NCBI GenBank assembly: GCA_014649355.1
Contig: BMSW01000002.1
Span: forward strand, 62,001-126,000
Source: Streptomyces althioticus
GTDB taxonomy: Bacteria; Actinomycetota; Actinomycetes; Streptomycetales; Streptomycetaceae
Length of the DNA stretch: 64,000 nucleotides
Reading direction: 5' to 3'
Shown: piece after piece, positions 47,901 to 49,562 of the stretch
Layout: each line of letters starts with the position of its first letter
Position numbering within the stretch: position 1 is the stretch's first letter
Translations under genes and position numbers: made by a program
The notes under the pieces: model-generated
Seen by the model: only the letters and a program-made list of their open reading frames with translations
Told to the model about the DNA's origin: nothing
The model's database searches: none

Positions 47901-48543
47901 GGCTCCAGTCGAAGCCGTCGGGACGGCGGCCGTCGGGGGCGAAGTTCATCATCGCGAGCCGCACCGCGAACGTGGTGAACGCCTCGGAGAACGCCTCGGT
48001 CAGCGAGGGCGCGATGTGCAGCCGCTGAAGCAGATGGCTGAGCGTGGAGAGGATGAAGAACCGGCTGCGCATCTTGGCCAGCATGATCTGACTGGCCGAC
48101 GCTCCGCCCGTGAAGAACGACATCGCCAGGTAGATGGCGATCTCGATGAGCAGCCGGATGACCTCGGCGATCACCTGCCACTTGGACTCCATGATGTCCA
48201 TGGAGGTCTTGCGCCGGCCCTCGGCGATCTTGTCCAGCTGTTCGGAGAACTCCCGCAGGTAGTTCCTGCCGCCGTCGTCGGTGAGGGTGCCCATCGCTGC
48301 GGCGTACGCCTTCGACAGGTCGTCCGGCATGACCTGGCCGATGTCGTGCACCGACTTCTGGATCAGCGCGGACATCTGGTCGATCTTGCGGCCCAGCCGG
48401 GCGTAGGGCCCGCGGCTCTCGTAGGCGAGGTCCTCGTCCGCGTCGATGAGCCTCTCTCCCGTGAGGATGAAGATCATCGCGTTGACCTCGGGCGACGGCA
48501 TGATGCTCATCGGCGACCGCCCGTCAGGCCGTGCGGGCAGCAC
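14962..48543 (-). CDS. Giant (about 11,190-residue) T7SS-associated multi-protease 'lonely Cys' protein
   Basis: Numbered from the GTG at 48,543 (GGGGAG upstream; ATG at 48,510 is an alternative start). Residues 1-400 are a helical T7SS-type N-terminus with two hydrophobic helices (about 125-170). Residues 475-500 hold three PPPY motifs, then Gly/Ala/Pro repeats to about 750. Caspase-like lonely-Cys domains lie at about 1134-1274, 5184-5317, 8688-8831 and 10213-10355 (His in VGHG/NNHG/DMHG, Cys in LYSCETG/LWCEL/LICYA/VVCWS). An OTU-like protease is at 1492-1704 (PPDGNCFF ... NGTDHFDAL). Residues 1760-3650 are beta-rich. OTU-like segments lacking Cys are at 3668-3885 and 3970-4122. HEFAH (about 4641) and HELGH (about 6793) are zinc-protease motifs. 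NEHAW modules are at 5863-6198 and 7258-7585, OmpA-like segments near 6335-6440, 7735-7832 and 9735-9852, and duplicated C-terminal domains at 7930-8267 and 10832-11174. It is probably an ESX-exported effector. Confidence 0.9.
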   Translation of the reverse strand: MLPARPDGRSPMSIMPSPEVNAMIFILTGERLIDADEDLAYESRGPYARLGRKIDQMSALIQKSVHDIGQVMPDDLSKAYAAAMGTLTDDGGRNYLREFSEQLDKIAEGRRKTSMDIMESKWQVIAEVIRLLIEIAIYLAMSFFTGGASASQIMLAKMRSRFFILSTLSHLLQRLHIAPSLTEAFSEAFTTFAVRLAMMNFAPDGRRPDGFDWSQILKDGAFGAAAGALTSIFAEYARKIVKSYDDTFLKNGTDLDFKPPPKVRNDLGLDAGNHTTNSKPDPDTKFDTTPDNRPDPVTNNPGLTYNPPTGFRDLFSFRNNFRNNPDLWRNNQILRNNADRPGAIAGHYGIKGTADFLAAGSGEALAEILVKGAFDGDWSTSWSTFVGAGISSQVEATLTDGAKNGSAELRNILEGFRDTPPTVSGGDVASSGTGGSERPSRTGGGAGRTDGPSHPDTTGGTGTTPVTSSSDSGVEAPPPYSVTDPPPYTSPAPPPYSPGTLPVTATENAQWQQVHRGNADIREQALRDLTTLRGAQPPGATEIGVRDALHGNLSGAPEIRVVPVGSGPATEVDADGVRRALEGFGTPVTVTPPLTVTDGSVPVGEGSGFGPGTGLGAGMSAGVGAGAGEGATAGNTGKGTGAAPGTASGTGAGPSAAPGAVSGVGAAPGAASGTGAGPSAASGAVSGMGVGPSAAPGAASGTGAGSSAAPGAASGTGAGPSAAPGVATGGTSAGPGAGVGSGAGTGNRGAVTSDGGAPAAEQDPRTVDVPGQDAPVSATVTTTDGVPGTRDVSPGDTAPAPPEGEATGPVTVDGDASPLTVVVSEGPPPAAGSPEAAALLDGAGADRAVVLGPPTAPDSTGRPNRAAVELTRETPDGPVQARPLTGPAPVTAGAPDPGTDFPGADVLLPLADALGPAPDVRPVVTESAPSVDTGPEPSADADPSGKTPVAPVKPMSPTGAGAVPNPDASVPPDGAVKFDSASRPWNEPATVLHVESAGGGGTSPVVTPPPGSQVVVRPAAGNPRPVGEPALATLDGRSVPLEQVRRLVPDTAVRPEPGRTVRTLTISQDPAEDGTPRDAGRRALLGQDSYRGVRTESGPAVPNTTNTTGTADAAVTAPSAPRAVFTGPTTALPGAGTEQGADYFVGHGTPRAVTLGTHDASRPTVKVSGVQLGEALKAWAADGDRQRLLVLYSCETGRQPRIAGLPVAQHVANRTGRPVYAPTSAVGTARDKDGNVRAVLVDNGDGPGRWRLFTPEPGGADLDRLARDAGLHAGPGPADPFARARTLQQIRTLRDALGPDAEKQPGNRELLAGLAHVDGLRWQGTDSAARYGDGRMTPDLLRRMVTDWHGAGGGAVDGRTAVDPSTGPTPEQYTAFLRAAAAARADQGPGTTLDDLVPPPPPTLPPTALVSQDDVRGLDYAQSAQVAWGLSDDPLPLSELGLGPEDTAELARRRPDLSPAPSRPESLAADLTAFGPVTPAPERGSLLRAGGLTFRRIAAPPDGNCFFRSVLDSARSREVPPAWAAGNAGGLRARVRDRVTHTELGDIADALVPDPVHSVVNDLRLRALAGESDAGAQRRIAEEWDRIAREVVTDGDTGRWREIVADSDYPGLAEVAPTPADARRLGGRGLLAATAARVDLWPSPFADLIPEALAHTLDLDLRIVQPDPRTPGALTTIALHAGGTGDPLHVAYNGTDHFDALVPDTDPSRATTPESAPEPVSASAPQPAPDGSDPYGDWLREMAGITDTAPETADEGDRTPLETQLDRYRPPRLLTGPDARRPGPAPRTVTFEDGSRLPAALIRPGADPGDTDADGTPPGAEPTGLFAGTGVLTLRAPELAARQILDGLPDRLRARFDEEELLRLLTDQPSAFTAPRGARLVGREKSGVGLEMTVEAVPYHRWVRLSDTGGGTVKADTARRGQSGTGGGRTVGFGRRIAGALSMGPPLDWLLKIGASLGWARRTDYNQGTTAYQQAEHRAHEGSHLHLDDVHYRVRVHRVTEAPRAAAPAITGGTPGTRDTTGIAPGPRWTRQLVHTAEFGMRDGLSWRLPDDLTVPYEGPRRAPRTLTFPEGEHPRLLDSTGLYLTDPAEDVALALSGARPGSSAHRTLVSYTRPGRLLGLFGRLTGPVSGPGLTRGRGQRPLGHLVVERSVPHRADLVTESTKVEVRDLTQTTYSNQRGHVRETRFGLQITSGPNHQFAGPVTDVRVQGGPVVRTDLAAGRGHYLGTDAARKVTGRLRNQPMALYRVERTLMVRGAGEPRSAARPVRVVSLDWMSTQDARRLAGWDSRTPGRTGPNPDVEPPVPWYLKKEDPVHLGGQVRAEGFRPENQTGNVPGATGTGTAPVIGPQTAPAQSGTPKPPRDPLQTFADTVLDTLHASYPSLFLPPAMRNHPRLARLWYGDERLRTAWFNERQVSEALNRPTLAQALDDLTTTGVPVTLVEDGKVRRGHHTLTLRARLTDRRFETTLNERTLRNAVIGNEVSGQGQQQSSTYSAGVEVGVSPRDHDKVGDTGLPRQIGNLTVGGRYAHTRQEATRNTVTVAHDHLTAQSGIDLYSYRVELRADFEGHRRPRGWPRLLTAGLLGAGVFVSTVAERPLFRRGTETVGRVELAVPAAHGSDRYAPTDLPAATFTDPSAAPATSTATTSTPTTSTPTAPASRRLSALVAEQLLDGTGPVSTTDAKSQSLVERLLGSPHVVLSTQGGPQRQQLVQETADRASGDSWHTSAPGTPVRTALRRAVADLSVAGQLGQYLGPFGTRVTGLHGAGPFRTHYLKAAVRGELENVRVMSDPKPASLENTVATDHKVTGSSSTTSRTTLGLQGSDSPLQQASGTQPVSGAYGSALQYAWGRGRALAQSVTRGRSTTMTYAGRMYLVVADAAETVAVRDRWTAAMGTIGTRAGQRIGSAAGRLSGRAGQALSPRRAAAAFHRVRDAVMFHLPMQDAIETGLAPDGLGTGTPRNLGSGYRVPGFLRGRRFPTHPSGRLDASSAAQQLLPRLEKAGVPSHDREQVLQRLSPDFLLAHLHELTTDGMTLPVRHRTWSSPHHLPVGGSPAQVRFKLTPAGTTVKRLRTGYEVDDYRTIARDSAAGVTQDRGGDLTLSVGQRTPGSDILAANPSLQGTATGQRAGTRTDTLGSTAMPDIATTQAHAEVVTGYILTVTMTDAAGDPLAPRAVAHVGTLHELVSAGLLTPSGTGDDGTLTEQDVSEPERAVRMLTAEQARRQAVAAWRADGDDILPFDDRTGSGMLAVDIRGAANVENALTLATARADGLGDGDLGRRHTGEPLTAQVRMARHTPLTALGSAPAQAQQEATSQGGLTAGFREALGADGSVLPTQSSARLFGQSHTVVSRLYAKMHRRGARLLAVESAPRMEGMQRHKTSQATEAGITDNSEGALGTAPLVATGGAGLTNPGVTGPVGGAGDGIAHKGAEDVTLGTHVKYGIDRSMLFALPVSWLAVSEADHRITDSRPLRTLGKAKRGPRAAEAETTALVWLREEQARDYGLLDDSSFPEEAAAAWDDMAKAAADLAVAEKGYYDARARTREAWLSLAPEERAALGDGDPGLTSALTTVLPRDLAESPAVLAWQAARDDAHLWEGRVDAAAADHHRLHLAASRLTAHHQGSAAVPVRDVPQEYTEPEWRSDAPAPYTVTEPDGTGVRTLTSPDGAVVRTVHAVPHDGASFFHALIAAAGERGRLARLLGADLADRFTAAPGDPEVTADAVHTARDRLARELGRPDNRDLLDSLAPDTADTFTPEELDGAGITLSREQQAEFDALGRLPETFWPTPAQRAALASLALARPFATEPLPADAARPDDTPAPPARRAGDHGGADLLPALAARLLGTSLTVVTGEGREQRFLPYRDDRDGAARDGSATVDPAADPVLFAADGHFHAALSAHAPAPSTTALPAPTPEGSGTSGETSAASGKPSQPAAHRSHTTAPWLPPADGDVPRYRLARDGVLAAPDGATYTQGTPTGRGNGFFGALSTALRHAAARPNLDSREAGRLRSRADASPARLMRLNGLPGTSAERTALFSPPPLARRRGAPEPSAEAKEGHLRRHLAEAPWTTTGADLAVARWAAAATGTTVTLVEENGTAHTYLGPGGHSGPHLRLRRRGGDFVPLIERTPAPTTRTSPTDGTGPDTTATATTATVPLPPSTPASLSSTPPPSPLPSPTETTTDGRPATETAADTTATATDTGTATDTVTGTDTDADPPGLDGDDAYELSQLAGDRGGQGDPTRQLAVGRRAGAVLHSLGHPVVLAGAARGRVQFGTPRPLDAVEFGLPGDTLPTAASVRRALEQEFPGARVRPSAVTDDGRTLALSVDGVTIRITATRRPYTGTVRTDGFTLPAPADSVADAALTLATATGQDSRGRDLLDLLWALRATSADGTPSLTPATLPEDAYRAARPAGAPASLAVRLSEVLDTAALDADTLARHERTWRELGVADGDLPGLRAELTGLAHALRTAPEVTADPVRTLAARLPGLSATDRNAALALLTPADRERLAADPALVDALRTATGPEEFASVAADLMTQVPTGVGQPVSARAAARTRIARMLRDPEVTARLLKGGTRVVVVPRTEALTSLDAFRFLNGAVTGDGRPWDGVRGVGTRTAAVTEENLLGERTTVGSGMSAYPDGYSTTVHEFAHTVHLHGLDATDRQRVTNAFRTTTRHGEAGAWPDGPLHSRDADGRRSAPNYSSRDEREFFAQLTNVYLRANGGNDPYTGLPRVNAGPEWVRTRQPALYPLLRRLYGDATDTRPTDINPVEATDTENEALARARALFAVAEGTPAEDGPAHEAVRALWDGTAGTHVPQPHPPAAPPVPVPTDARRDSAAPPPADDAVQRRLRELRAVVDTTFGSQPLPQNIRDGLFTSLRVIEAARATHPHFGRRPLDLDGITRTLLHLPPDAPVDAARHFDAFTLVSSAHRRGRAATLDAVAAYGLTRQGYPQGSALTGPDGTAYGRNLTGRPGLRLDLGRTADAQGVHPAPWGPTAYAAVLERDEEGRVLVNGTPVSDTEFAELLRHDPERPQDAPVVLIAGEEDGRNETLAREIADRTGTRAWFTNGDLRLEQAPDGRRVPVLAPPASGSVPAGGWFPADPGRVPQDPGATLTASDGTVFPDSDIHTYPLATGDGQGLTGRAFLDAHDMAIREQSMRLLSAVRHYSDFLESLPGVHGSKESDARPLPRSLADSYVAVGHGDSGRTTVPRRSTGANQALPPAQLGRMLARRPSLRALPSEQPVWMLWCELSATRPRQDLLAQPPAAQHIANETGRTVFASDVQVGTADAENGLPPRLIKFDDPDRPQGHFDEFRPEPGADALAALADLGRLPEGLPRRTTRALHWVRALRRTHGPDIDSAPAREAEFHELIEGFGALEELRFKALGGADPGPLTWSGLQQIAGEYAARRGWDRSLTAGSLEHLLRAALDGNLSPQQAAAPTAPAAPPSTPADGTGTTPDASAPIAYAVSYGDAREVHVGLHTQDAYPHRDQESDPEEAFGLDTLSGAEGPGGGGRPRPSLTEAEAPARFRFTDDPDAERPAQFRFTEDTDGEVSDGDSEHGGPDLTPEEYLDLLFTPAARSGQSPEMLIGTAVALRQLAREHTDATGEATGALGELHGLARRVLGLRPDTPAGDGHLVLLGSLALDAPPSALAGEAPLASYLRRHDRALGRATRLTRGDGVVRNWTGTGDQVPPLDTYAVEGADGRLSTWPAPWSKPYVVLAQEAAGSVRLTTPDGTVTLDDAGEFARLVTRDPGRRGTDDIVLAFPHDDIETLAHHVADLTGATVWYSEHAPRPSTDWRTGADHLILGPVEEGTGTVWSTAVPDRGTGSEGDFDDLLDLYAQDSATGEPYERDPGHDDPLRARRPEPLTTRDYGIVDGTGDGVLFRKPGGLRGTWQTPRSMTGTEDAPELLMNEQDHTLTPVTERPVLRISADRTLAVEDGAYGQQVFATREAVEASSAKLARAGLAVRLRTDEGVGVVLPTPDGGSRLLYRVTPDFLTRSGQSTEEVCRDFADMLADTSRTSHMVFRAPDGGPAVTAPVNASDGVEVTGTHHLADALRHVADGQERPESADPDWAAGAVRLDDRPTGGHGGPLPGRAYGSALSLDRPDDPRRDALSDASRRIGVNEHAWADVGEGYLVQSVAAAGEHGQASLEINYAKPRTGAGGAHFGYHFVTVVLASEDGTHQISLENHARVSQRAHRHRRAVHANLRNHDLDDLRAAAARLRQEIEAREDDGTDEHLTELRGYLDLTFALIRAKVAQTETRTAPAGSPEHTEAERKLEAAVRAAANRIGNLEPVIPGKHQWYMRMYAKRPGESAHDTNAQLLTEGPSAEANPLTVVVLRGQQALPVSVTFDKGAQQTPEGSRNAIRHLAKVVARTGLWNAANGLPLPGVTVSSRRTARLVGRDLAKVRAEAVAGTFRRELADALAALQAGTPGPHLTADRFTVDPVSARVGRASTGGDPGADTVDVTVDDQRGGPRHVATRGPRGSLRTDGGLRGGSRDDGLDPVAEQWPIGRPVTLTSPRRSDISRGPVSVVPVGEAPAAHRPAGPKGKSPATGTERPPGRWYAYTRTADSRAEPFRYEVADTGHIRLPDGTEIPPGGWRRFGHDFVHEATGTLLRGDSGWIGRVANMEFLAPRLAELEPDPVPHRVAADPEALYVVPAHGSTALRVPLRQEVPPPVLRRDDRPRTVVRSAFDVRRFTHGGDTVTDLTVRLALRPHGEATDAVTARVAEGVERFYNRPGHRLPGGDRLHVTVELVGPDDDPHLTVDLIGRDQPMNQLAWWADADPEEFAHELGHQLFLRDETPDAANPRRLDAPGSLLGAFREQAPDGLAQSGLRPRHLQLWAAVTGAVEPYTSPEGTSWADARAAAPAERREPAWVDPVSFPEPTPQTGPDGAVPPPLPPGRPMTTVQEASEPSDDSDDEPDSDEENEQPRWADTGWLNTVFGPGWDAVPGDRLRETSEALFALVSTEAGEDQEPQSLFRALNRVTRQVLHLPGDARPGPADHQLLGSLALDASSDDLETTDDLARYFVERQIETGRGALDEGTLLRDPAGNAAGRDFGRSGQPAPGPDSYVLRGTGRVVERPAPWQNPYVVVARPADGAVEVSLTPGRTFRVTRLDELAMLISYDSRRPRGADIVLALPPHIAAPLAVLVAGTTGRRVWRPEAPVAVATHPTAGSRLALDLRDGDTGASWVPVDPSEQDGLPGARDLSSDSESDSGTDSDDGELSSSDGDAEFDRLADQLALERRIDERRTRPLITRDYGVIDKRGTGVLFTRPLPRHVAEVDAGDGTGAEADALLLPSQDHGTVLMADRPALHISEDRTLALLADGEGTTGRGRQVYATRAAIDASSARLAAAGAGVRLRADESTGILLPGEDGSYGEPLLRVEPEFLTASGSSEHAFTRDFAQMVAGTGSAPLSHVAFRGPTGDTVATAPVNGQHGREVTGTHHLAQALTEVAEGTRPAGDVTPRWAARQTGRDRRFTGGVVGAPTPGERYGSALSHEPADNPRRAPLSAAARRIGVNEHAWAGVGEGYLIQSVSTTNDSGAQLFTHNHAKPGDRIGPHAPYHFAQVVLASEDGTHQITLENETHSRGGIPDEEIDAIVEDNLDRHGGDGLTRLARAAERRLADARRAGVDGTGTARLDDLARAARALAELHDAEQLPFYFDDDRPEHALALREADRARIRAREAVRAAAAVPGPEDLWFFRAYSKRPGESAHEVNAALLSDSSPALANPLTTVVLHGHAQRPHQRTIRFAREQHSLPDGAGRTIDALARTLARVGLWNRANGLPLPTVTVTGHGNRSQASARKRAEAVRTALGAKLARILADSQQGITGTPLAVRDFGLTLDAKRVRGATDPDTGRTVTVDIDDRRQAPPAPPVAFTGPALPRPTADVPTGVARSRDTRPPTPASEGDVPSRSASRARSRSPQPGPEHRNSAAPPWVMARIRYAEESLAFDKRLGEYLAEHEAVVAEYRKMANAAWKTARERHPRGLGVFGDTSKYKAGVVGTSRPALQQVLRSGNLRELVALLYEGISSDFVPDMLGGREEQHPEIAEERPSRRQRETHAEFERRAKEILASPDLTPAQKKEAVEELERSVTIRTRPEDVRPPLSEAERRIAVNEHGLTWLPAASLYDIAMSAGFQQRSEASGGLVATGTAGSTYRFMLHAARMRDQWGVDLDLGLIRAGMLAVSLTVDHHTFHEVMRGAQLALDDIADHDSALDYTDNWGRYWHIHPFGEQELRTHVARDGRFPDEHAQALRDELEGGTGTAIALPHRPAGARPIHTRPATTGLNHPQAPHRTNPPGDPATTARAISPGVVTLQDVTSDEAERHREALLDALYGLGALDDVDRELAAEALERLDRLRVADPRLRGGFLDLDAMVRRVLLLGPAEQVNAAARGALVRLMTVPASAGVTSLDALSAQYLAHRGVFHPDFRLTDAQGRPRGRNWTGRALPGDFDAGSTGRVRRTPDGTTTDDGAEDAPWRPLPGDPDPYIVLASGRDGAVVVRGLGGFTRSVPAEVLRELLALDQDLANRPDAVLLHVERPGAAPSDLPRALADRLGREVWAATGRAAIGHLPSAPGRSMLLLLDEEGRTTRGQWLASTPAAPDTPPGGTADDRVTALSVAHDGHRSTGYISMDLAQEADGGWSRTLEHSRLGSVTSYTYLRSGYDHGSTPATLPWVELGLPTPYFPNNHGAPGAVMWHTPQGPREDDGPRFARTLARRRSLTSLAPGHPVVPLICYAAARPGIGGVLGGDVSGPLPFVPDPLAVVATGQHMANETGRTVFATVLANSVGPARYNDPETYINLVTDARGRAHRWVMFRPEPAGEALDRRARAAGLHTGTDPAPDAVRERTLRLVRALREIFGPTVDENAEYPALLRGMGALDLMHEADPALNRDGARRFTLDLYEQILARHRSAALTSGPVPPVTPDDHRRLLTEAAGRLDNGQRGPLSDWLALPHLAHLLAGLAASPQREHLARQVLGLDATAPVGETEWSRLLWASFKVAMVTSRVDRGAFAAAVLHLPAPDPARFGEAVTVARQAAAVGRDPRRIHELAAHHLEQRGALAPERLLKNADGTAWGRTLDGTDRPQGTFDPGVITLLGRGPDGSLVPVGSEPAPWATQPGRPAPFVYVADGDADGLVLPGATPAAVPARQFGELVFRDAELLGKAGNTEVIAVVPHGSPAGTRPPEGSLPDEGARNSARNWWTTRGATTLHHDPATGTYTVAMLPGPDGQPASTGAWDRTGRPKGDPVAATSPVAPATNSAATLRTDARAEPVPEAAGALADAWDAHARALSALGGAITEAATRERADGDETEVADARAVDVARRRLEDAEARLRTLGITPEALGAARETERETGDSAMAPPAPRDAGARRWIADQLTEADLPPAQSPPAEGETVGLRDLEAAGITPSVGQRTEMTLRGDDRLPAATLPPLDLARIRMTGPGTWTSASDTAAANASRRLWARAYADFTAAVPEGTDEADASRAWAAAVVLVLPAEPHEVPADSRYAGGDFREAVRRVADHALAESTDADSAAELADTVRAELGLHPRWTTPAVDAEDSVEGTAGDTTSDLGTTGVPTMPTPGRQQPAPGARPGTADGTPGAAGASPDGPAPDTTGLVDVDLPVLDGTDLDHVGLAGFDFTTSDVTTFDFDPPGDLPAPVPAAPTPTALDTADGRTGSAAPGVEAKARSSSAGEPMEGVEMTPAPAPLPTPPGAPAPTTPAQRVYTSPAAPVPSALPPRSLVAYAREATVPSPAGRETIGRLAHQVAAAGLHNRRQGWAPPRVEVTGYGADGPGNQGLKRATAARNHFVRQLTQALQQLQQHLPADAPRLTAQDFRVKALAKNRVPDDWTGTDALAGISRADLGRQATIRVVQAPDAAATQTLDALRRRDRTLRHSPLDVDALASRVLHLVPGTPVDQDTRDALFALVNRAAAAGRATNLPALAAFHLTELGVTDPGRARHFTAHGRRVPGLNWDPGTDPAAELDTARGDVLEDNGPGPYDIAETRQTPWPRGVTPYVVAAGGRHDRVEALLPDGSKRALVVDEFVELVAADVARERLPKDTPIVLAVPFAGDQYLDLPRKLADRTGLTVWAHSGEVTLSSDQGVSTVDTVRRSGAPEGDWTASEPGLAPDPDDDVPDWYHQVVTRPIVSALTGKQIGRASHHAEEWANDFEDDDRHLDRMTTYVHYYPATGRISTEHELPRPGAENAAYRLDMHGSPGRLHLAMRDGTVRPVDEREAGPWLRRRKSLSTLPKDHWIDFVVCWSGAPGDRTVPVPPNTASDAYAGPFVPDPLSSLSLGQQLANSTGRSVRLSYGSQGTRSRDGRYTRTLFADAQGRHRAWALFRPDPSGADLDRMAAVAGLSADDGEVTDEMRAGTLRLVRALRLTFGHDVDDAADFAELLRGVAAVDHMWRSDTDFDAAGPFTLDLLNRVVAAHPETASGVDRAAVRRVLAAAADHWAAWPGDELVGFVEVPAIEAAAQWMRDGDLEDEAVTALDLSGPHKVGEAERSRMFWARVKAEETLNAPGTNLGARVPKVLHLPPGTRPNGYRDTLLDLLTRAFAAGRDATDPDVAAAYDLDESGVYATTGVSTTAGDRSGDGRDYTAGQTPTTVDLARFGTPTGVLDTPWADRKGPAPYLVRVTPDGNAPDLLELTFDGETHRIPVGEFLELLAHDTSLTGKELDVPVVLAYSAHDGAPGDLAERIAQRLGRTVWWTDFPADLSTPGAPGEPFLILRTTPDGAEPDADAWNKARPAQATTPGDAPRPVQAPLPRAAAPLLESFPALTLDEDTDTDEDTDTDEDTDTDEDTDADADAETKRERTEPPADRPAPAWVLARIRYAQEALLFEQRLAAHLGENEQVNAEFGKVVRAFWNITLHNRFDYRLFGSRNALSAGAVGQNYESLARVVESGNLRERVTFLFNGVAKDLVPHLMGGVEPQHPVIGLERRDRHKSERFKEYERQVAELRAAELDPEDEAQEMEDLEAMLRTPLRPDEVHPPLSDAEWRRAVRDGVLLWSPAGMEHTLPMSAGFQARSEDSGGLVLTGTSGSAYRIVTHVARLTRLAGVPVDLGLIRAGLASILVGVGHHSFHEVMTGAQLALDEFDPAAASVYSDNWGRYWDVYPLTEEELRTSVAREGLFPDEHARALLARLEAERSTGRAGPRTDDDDDVSEAVERPAPTEHETRGQDE
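16100..16172 (-). repeat. 18-bp tandem repeat encoding an acidic Asp/Glu/Thr tract
   Basis: TCCGTGTCCTCGTCCGTG repeats about four times and encodes EDTDTD repeats just before the final C-terminal domain of the giant protein. The period is a multiple of three, so slippage would change length without breaking the frame. Confidence 0.8.
46370..46640 (-). repeat. Degenerate ~42-bp tandem repeats encoding Gly/Ala/Pro/Ser linker
   Basis: About six copies of a unit encoding GTGAGPSAAPGAAS-like peptides lie after the N-terminal domain of the giant protein. Copies differ at scattered positions. The peptide should be a flexible, disordered spacer. Confidence 0.8.
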
Positions 48544-48555
48544 CGGGGGGCCGCT

Positions 48556-48572
48556 CCCCGCATGGTGCGGGG
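48556..48572 (-). other. Short hairpin between the WXG-like gene and the giant gene
   Basis: CCCCGCATGGTGCGGGG forms a 7-bp perfect stem with a 3-nt loop, 13-36 bp before the giant gene start. It could weaken read-through or occlude initiation; it lacks a T-run. Confidence 0.35.
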
Positions 48573-48591
48573 GCGGCCTGCGGCGCGGAGG

Positions 48592-48981
48592 TCAGTGGCG
48601 GCCATGCCCGCCCGTGTCACCGCCGCCCGAGCCGTCGAGACCAAATCCGTCGGTCTCGATCCGGCTGGTGTTGCGGTCGATGTCCTCCAGGTTGCGGTCC
48701 CGGGTGTCCTCCATGAGCCTGACCTGGCTGAGGGTGGCGTCGGTGATGCTCACCAGCGCGTCGCGGATGGACATCATGGTGTCCTTGGTGGTCTGTCGCT
48801 CCTTCTGCTCCTGCGGTCTGGCCTTCTCCGCGAAGTCGCCCGAGGTGCCGGGCCACGAGACCGTGGGGGCGAGACCGTCGAGGAACTCCTCGGTCATGCT
48901 CCTGGCCAGGGTGGCGATCTCCTCCAACTGCCCGGTCAGCGCCTCGATGCGGGCCGGGTCGACGTAGTACCGCTGTCCCAT
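48592..48981 (-). CDS. WXG100-like T7SS protein, 129 residues
   Basis: The N-terminal ~90 residues are helical with VSWPGTSGDFAEKAR at the hairpin, a variant of the WXG turn (W-P-G). This is followed by a long helix and a Gly/Asp/His-rich tail. WXG100 proteins form four-helix dimers and are co-secreted with, or escort, larger ESX substrates. The gene starts 1 bp after the stop of the YbaB-like gene and ends 48 bp before the giant gene, so it is a good candidate for the giant protein's partner. Confidence 0.75.
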   Translation of the reverse strand: MGQRYYVDPARIEALTGQLEEIATLARSMTEEFLDGLAPTVSWPGTSGDFAEKARPQEQKERQTTKDTMMSIRDALVSITDATLSQVRLMEDTRDRNLEDIDRNTSRIETDGFGLDGSGGGDTGGHGRH

Positions 48982-48982
48982 G

Positions 48983-49438
48983 TCAGTCCTCCCCGTCCTC
49001 GCCCAGCGCGTCGCGCCAGCCCGGGACCGCTCCGTCCGTGCGTGCCGTGTCCTCGTCGTCCTTCTCCAGCACGCCGGGGCCGAAGATGCGCTCCCAGTCC
49101 AGCTCGAAGCCCTTCAGTTCGGGCACCTCGCTGCTGGGTTCGGTGAACGGGGCCATCGCCTTCATCACGTGCCGGTTCATCTTCAGCCGCGCCGCGCTCG
49201 CCGCCTCCAAAACGCTGGCGGCAAGCTCCTGCGGGGACATGGAGCGGTACTTGTCCTCCAGGAATTCGACGCCGGTCAGCTCGCCCTGCGGGCCCACGGT
49301 GGCGCGGACGGCACGGTCGGAGGAGAGCACCGCGAACGAGGCCTGTCGCAGCTCGCGTTCGGTGCGCTCGACCGCCTCCTGGGCCGACCGGAGTTCGGCC
49401 ATGGCCTTCTCCAGACGCTGTTCCAGTGGTTCCGTCAC
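48983..49438 (-). CDS. YbaB/EbfC-like protein of the ESX locus
   Basis: The 151-residue protein has an N-terminal coiled helix (EQRLEKAMAELRSAQEAVER) followed by beta strands (VRATVGPQGELTGVEFLED) and a helix, the YbaB/EbfC order. A 45-residue acidic tail follows. YbaB-like proteins occur in mycobacterial ESX-1-type loci (EspL), where they stabilise substrates; elsewhere they bind DNA. The position between the WXG/coiled-coil protein and the WXG-like protein, with start/stop overlap, favours the secretion role. Confidence 0.75.
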   Translation of the reverse strand: MTEPLEQRLEKAMAELRSAQEAVERTERELRQASFAVLSSDRAVRATVGPQGELTGVEFLEDKYRSMSPQELAASVLEAASAARLKMNRHVMKAMAPFTEPSSEVPELKGFELDWERIFGPGVLEKDDEDTARTDGAVPGWRDALGEDGED

Positions 49439-49562
49439 GTCCGCTCCCCTGATGTCTCACGTCTGCACAGTCGATCTTGCCCGGTGAGGTGTCCGCCCCG
49501 ACAGCCGGGGTCGAGGGGTGTTCGCCTGCCGGCCCGGGCGCGGCCGTCGTCCGTCGCCGCCG

